Assembly: GCA_015485455.1 (NCBI GenBank)
Contig: WFTN01000417.1
Span: 1-8,503 of the forward strand
Length of the DNA stretch: 8,503 bases
DNA from: Planctomycetota bacterium
Lineage (GTDB): Bacteria; Planctomycetota; GCA-002687715; DRQF01
Direction of reading: 5' to 3'
Shown: in pieces, positions 5,699 through 8,503 of the stretch
How the letters are laid out: each line of letters opens with the position of its first letter
How positions within the stretch are numbered: position 1 is the first letter of the stretch
Notes under the pieces: model-generated
Told to the model about the DNA's origin: nothing
What the model saw: the letters and a program-made list of their open reading frames with translations, nothing else
Database searches by the model: none
Program-made: the position numbers and the translations under genes

Positions 5699-7597
5699 GT
5701 GATGGGCGCGAATCGAATTGGCTCTGACAATGGTCATCCTCAAGGTAAGAAGCTCGGAATCGTCACCCTGACTGCCCTCGGCGTCGTCTATGGGGACATC
5801 GGAACAAGTCCCCTTTACGCCATGCGTGAGTGCTTTCACGGGCCTGCAGCAGTTTCATTGTCTGAAGCCAATATTCTGGGTGTTCTGTCGCTTATTTCGT
5901 GGTCACTCTTGGTTGTCATTTGCATCAAATATCTGGGTATTGTAATGAGGGCGGACAATCATGGAGAAGGGGGCATTCTCGCTCTCTTAGCTTTGGCCGC
6001 TGGGGGGAAGAGAAGGAATGAGCGCCCATGGATGATGGTTCTGGGGTTGTTCGGAGCTGGCCTTCTTTTAGGTGATGGCATGATAACCCCAGCTATATCC
6101 GTCTTGAGCGCTGTGGAGGGCCTCCATGTTGCCACACCCGCATTGGACTCTTTTGTCTTGCCCATTACACTGGCGATTCTATTCGGCCTGTTTTTCTTCC
6201 AGCATCGTGGAACTGCACGAATCGGCGGCGTCTTTGGGCCCATCATGTTCATGTGGTTCCTCACACTCGGGGCCCTGGGGTTGAGTGCCTTAGTCGAACA
6301 ACCAGATGTGCTGCGGGCGATTGACCCAAGCTACGCAATGCAATTCCTCATGCTCAATCGATGGGCTGGATTTGTCATTCTGGGAGTCGTTTTTCTGGTG
6401 GTTACGGGAGGAGAAGCGCTTTACGCTGATATGGGGCATTTCGGTGTCAAGCCCATTCGCTTGGCTTGGTTTACCGTTGTGCTTCCTTCACTCTTGATCA
6501 ACTATTTTGGTCAAGGCGCCTTGCTGCTCAGTCGGCCCGAAGCCCATACTAACCCCTTTTATCTCATGGCTCCGTCATGGGCCAAGATCCCCCTTGTGTT
6601 ATTGGCAACTGCGGCAACAATTACTGCGTCGCAGGCCGTCATTACTGGCGGATTTTCGTTGGCGCGCCAAGCTGTCCAACTTGGCTACAGTCCCCGACTG
6701 AATATCGTCCAAACGTCAAGCTTTGAGCGCGGTCAAATCTATGTTCCATCTTTGAATTGGATCCTATTCGCCGCCGTTGTGACTTTGGTTTTCGTTTTTC
6801 AGACATCCAGCAACTTGGCTGCGGCCTATGGCATGGCGGTAACGACAACCATGGTGATTACGACCATTCTACTCTACGTCGTGGCTCGCGAGAAATGGGG
6901 TTGGTCTAAGATCAGCAGTTCCATTGCCATGGGGATTTTTCTCATCATTGATCTTGCATTCTTCGCCGCCAATCTCACCAAAATCTTTGCGGGAGGGTGG
7001 ATTCCTTTGGTTGTGGGCGCACTTGCTTTGTTGCTCATGACAACGTGGAGACAAGGACGCTTGGTTCTCAATCGTCGCATCAAATCCAAGATGATTCCCG
7101 TGTCGAGATTGTTGGAGACCATTGAAGAGAACGCGACTCCAAGGGTACCAGATTGCGCGATCTATCTGACTGGTCATTCCGATGGAGTCCCCAGTGCTTT
7201 GTGCCACAACCTTGATCACAACAAGGTGCTTCACGAGAGAATTGGCCTTTTGCATATTATTACCGAGCCGACGCCCCGAGTACGATCCGAGAAACGAGTT
7301 GAAGTTGAAGAAATTGGAGAAGGCATCTTTAGGATATTTGCCCACTACGGCTTCATGCAGCAACCCAACATGGCGCGCATACTCACTCAATGCGAAAAGA
7401 AGGGAGTTCCGTTTCCGCGGAAGGCTACGACTTTCTTTCTGAGCCGCGAGTCATTGCGGATCGACTCAACCGGGAAAATGCCCCTTTGGCGCAAACGACT
7501 ATTCGTTTGGATGTCCCGCAATGCCCACGATGCCAGCCGACATTTTGGTGTGCCGGCTGATCGCGTTGTCGAAATCGGCGTCCAACTTGAAGTTTGA
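5699..7597 (+). CDS. kup: Kup-family potassium uptake transporter
   Basis: A 632-residue inner-membrane potassium importer of the KUP/HAK/KT type, thought to work as a K+/H+ symporter. The family signature is intact: GVVYGDIGTSPLY at 28-40 with the conserved Asp33, then ADNHGEGGILALLALA after the second membrane segment and GDGMITPAISVLSAVEG in the fourth. Later come VVTGGEALYADMGHFG, NYFGQGALLL and QAVITGGFSLARQA. About twelve hydrophobic segments fill residues 20-460, followed by a soluble C-terminal domain of about 170 residues that contains the usual VP.CAIYLTG start, HERIGLLHI and RIFAHYGFM motifs and ends in a VVEIGVQLEV-type strand. Length is normal. GGGAGG (5687-5692) lies 6 bases before GTG 5699 and 9 before ATG 5702, so either codon may start it. 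It is monocistronic as far as seen: no kdp or trk genes are adjacent. Its stop lies 26 bases from the convergent FG-GAP gene. Confidence 0.97.
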   Translation: MMGANRIGSDNGHPQGKKLGIVTLTALGVVYGDIGTSPLYAMRECFHGPAAVSLSEANILGVLSLISWSLLVVICIKYLGIVMRADNHGEGGILALLALAAGGKRRNERPWMMVLGLFGAGLLLGDGMITPAISVLSAVEGLHVATPALDSFVLPITLAILFGLFFFQHRGTARIGGVFGPIMFMWFLTLGALGLSALVEQPDVLRAIDPSYAMQFLMLNRWAGFVILGVVFLVVTGGEALYADMGHFGVKPIRLAWFTVVLPSLLINYFGQGALLLSRPEAHTNPFYLMAPSWAKIPLVLLATAATITASQAVITGGFSLARQAVQLGYSPRLNIVQTSSFERGQIYVPSLNWILFAAVVTLVFVFQTSSNLAAAYGMAVTTTMVITTILLYVVAREKWGWSKISSSIAMGIFLIIDLAFFAANLTKIFAGGWIPLVVGALALLLMTTWRQGRLVLNRRIKSKMIPVSRLLETIEENATPRVPDCAIYLTGHSDGVPSALCHNLDHNKVLHERIGLLHIITEPTPRVRSEKRVEVEEIGEGIFRIFAHYGFMQQPNMARILTQCEKKGVPFPRKATTFFLSRESLRIDSTGKMPLWRKRLFVWMSRNAHDASRHFGVPADRVVEIGVQLEV

Positions 7598-7623
7598 CTA
7601 AGGCTCTTGCTGAGTCGAAGATT

Positions 7624-8502
7624 CTAGGGTTCCATCCTCAGACGAATAGCATTGGAACTCTCAGGGTTGGGGCTTATTTCGAACCATTGGATGTGAATCA
7701 GGATACCAGCAATAGCGGGTTGTTGACGATCAATGATTCCCGTTGCGAAGGTTCCAAGATTGTCGAAGTTGAACGTGCCGCTGTCAATGAGATTGACCGT
7801 AGTGTCGATGGCAATGAGTAGTGGAAATCCGAATGCGAGATTGTCTGCTCGTGCCAAGCTGACCCCATAGAGACCTAAAGCGTTGGAGCTTGCTCCGCTG
7901 CCAGCAAGGAAACCTTTGAAGCTACTGAGACTGCCCCCAAGTGGTTGCCATTCTAAGTTGATCCTGTCCAAGCCCTGGGACGAGTGATATTTCAGGACGG
8001 GGAGAGTCGTTGCCATGAGGACATTCACTTTGCCGAAATCAGTGGCATATTGTCGACCGATGACGATGTCAGAGAACCCATCTCGATTCAAATCTCCGGC
8101 GCCGCTCGCACGGATGTCGCTGCCAGTTCCGAAGGGAGCAGCAATCGTCTCAATTGGCGCTCCCCCAGTGCCGGTGAAAATATGAACGCTTGGTAGAATG
8201 AAATTGTTACCAACTTCGCAAACTAAGATGTCAGGGTTCCCATCTCCGTTGACATCACCACAATCGCTGACGTCTTCTCCGAAGCGTGCTGTGATACTCG
8301 CGCCAAAAAACTTCGTGATGATAGCTCCCGTTTGGCCCGAGAAAACAGTCGCACTTCCACCAGCGCCGAAAAGCGTCGGCGATTGCTCGTGGGGTGCGCC
8401 AACGATGACGTCGGCGAAACCGTCGTGATCAACATCACCGGCGTTGCTGACTGTGTAACCGAATGAGCCAATTCCATAGAAGGTATGGAGGATGCTCCCG
8501 TT
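7624..8502 (-). CDS. FG-GAP (integrin-alpha-type) repeat protein, C-terminal 292 residues
   Basis: The frame enters from the right edge on the minus strand and stops at TAG (7626-7624); the N-terminus and any signal peptide lie outside the window. Numbering from the edge, three calcium-loop repeats are visible: GDVDHDGFADVIVG (Asp23-Asp31), GDVNGDGNPDILV (Asp83-Asp91) and GDLNRDGFSDIVIG (Asp137-Asp145), each with the D-x-D-x-D-G-x-x-D pattern. Between them are FG/GAP strands such as LFGAGGSATVFSGQTGAII and VHIFTGTGG. The 60- and 54-residue spacing fits blades of an FG-GAP propeller. Residues about 160-292 are a different, beta-rich domain ending IHIQWFEISPN..SSNAIRLRM, a tail I associate with secreted Planctomycetota proteins. 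Such proteins are expected outside the cell or on its surface, with a binding or structural role; the ligand is unknown. The second repeat has Cys95 where the others have Gly (DILVCE). Confidence 0.9.
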   Translation of the reverse strand, partial: NGSILHTFYGIGSFGYTVSNAGDVDHDGFADVIVGAPHEQSPTLFGAGGSATVFSGQTGAIITKFFGASITARFGEDVSDCGDVNGDGNPDILVCEVGNNFILPSVHIFTGTGGAPIETIAAPFGTGSDIRASGAGDLNRDGFSDIVIGRQYATDFGKVNVLMATTLPVLKYHSSQGLDRINLEWQPLGGSLSSFKGFLAGSGASSNALGLYGVSLARADNLAFGFPLLIAIDTTVNLIDSGTFNFDNLGTFATGIIDRQQPAIAGILIHIQWFEISPNPESSNAIRLRMEP

Positions 8503-8503
8503 C

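Noticed and set aside
6869..7390. 173-codon minus-strand ORF inside kup.
   Set aside because: It is antisense to a clearly coding, conserved region and has no family resemblance.
7594..7821. Plus-strand ORF opposite the FG-GAP gene.
   Set aside because: It overlaps the kup stop and is antisense to the FG-GAP protein's C-terminal domain, with no ribosome site or recognised pattern.
1..8503. Mobile elements, CRISPR arrays or phage genes.
   Set aside because: No transposase or integrase motifs, no terminal inverted repeats with target duplications, and no regularly spaced repeats were seen.

Overview
The window looks like chromosomal DNA of a planctomycete or a close relative. The clues are an FG-GAP repeat protein ending in a 'QW...SNAIR' type tail of the kind common in Planctomycetota, a large secreted S9 peptidase with a Lys/Glu-rich insert, GTG and TTG starts, weak Shine-Dalgarno sites, long intergenic stretches and mid-range GC. 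The phylum is inferred from protein style alone; there is no rRNA or marker gene here. I see no insertion sequence, integrase, CRISPR array or tRNA.

Layout, left to right. (1) Positions 3-347, plus strand: the C-terminal end of a protein that begins outside the window, possibly secretin-like. (2) Positions 348-742: a stretch without a recognisable gene, holding a clear hairpin terminator at 628-659 that may serve both convergent genes. (3) Positions 743-1183, minus strand: a GNAT acetyltransferase. (4) Positions 1184-1673: a 490-base divergent intergenic region with two perfect 7-bp hairpins on the side of the next gene and a doubtful minus-strand ORF. (5) Positions 1674-4460, plus strand: a 928-residue exported S9 (prolyl oligopeptidase) family peptidase. 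(6) Positions 4461-4826: an intergenic stretch whose second half is unusually rich in perfect inverted repeats, also readable as a short ORF in frame with the next gene. (7) Positions 4827-5504, plus strand: a 225-residue protein that I identify from motifs as a bacterial VLRF1, a stand-alone homologue of the release-factor domain of eukaryotic Vms1/ANKZF1. (8) Positions 5699-7597, plus strand: a Kup-family potassium transporter. (9) Positions 7624 to the right edge, minus strand: the C-terminal 292 residues of an FG-GAP repeat protein, convergent with kup.

The genes do not form one pathway. The S9 peptidase, VLRF1 gene and kup share a strand but are separated by 366 and 194 bases, so each probably has its own promoter. 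The most interesting element is the VLRF1 gene with its structured leader: in eukaryotes the same domain frees nascent chains from peptidyl-tRNA on split, stalled ribosomes, and the key Gln-containing loop and the following KGK...GS.LR signature are intact here.
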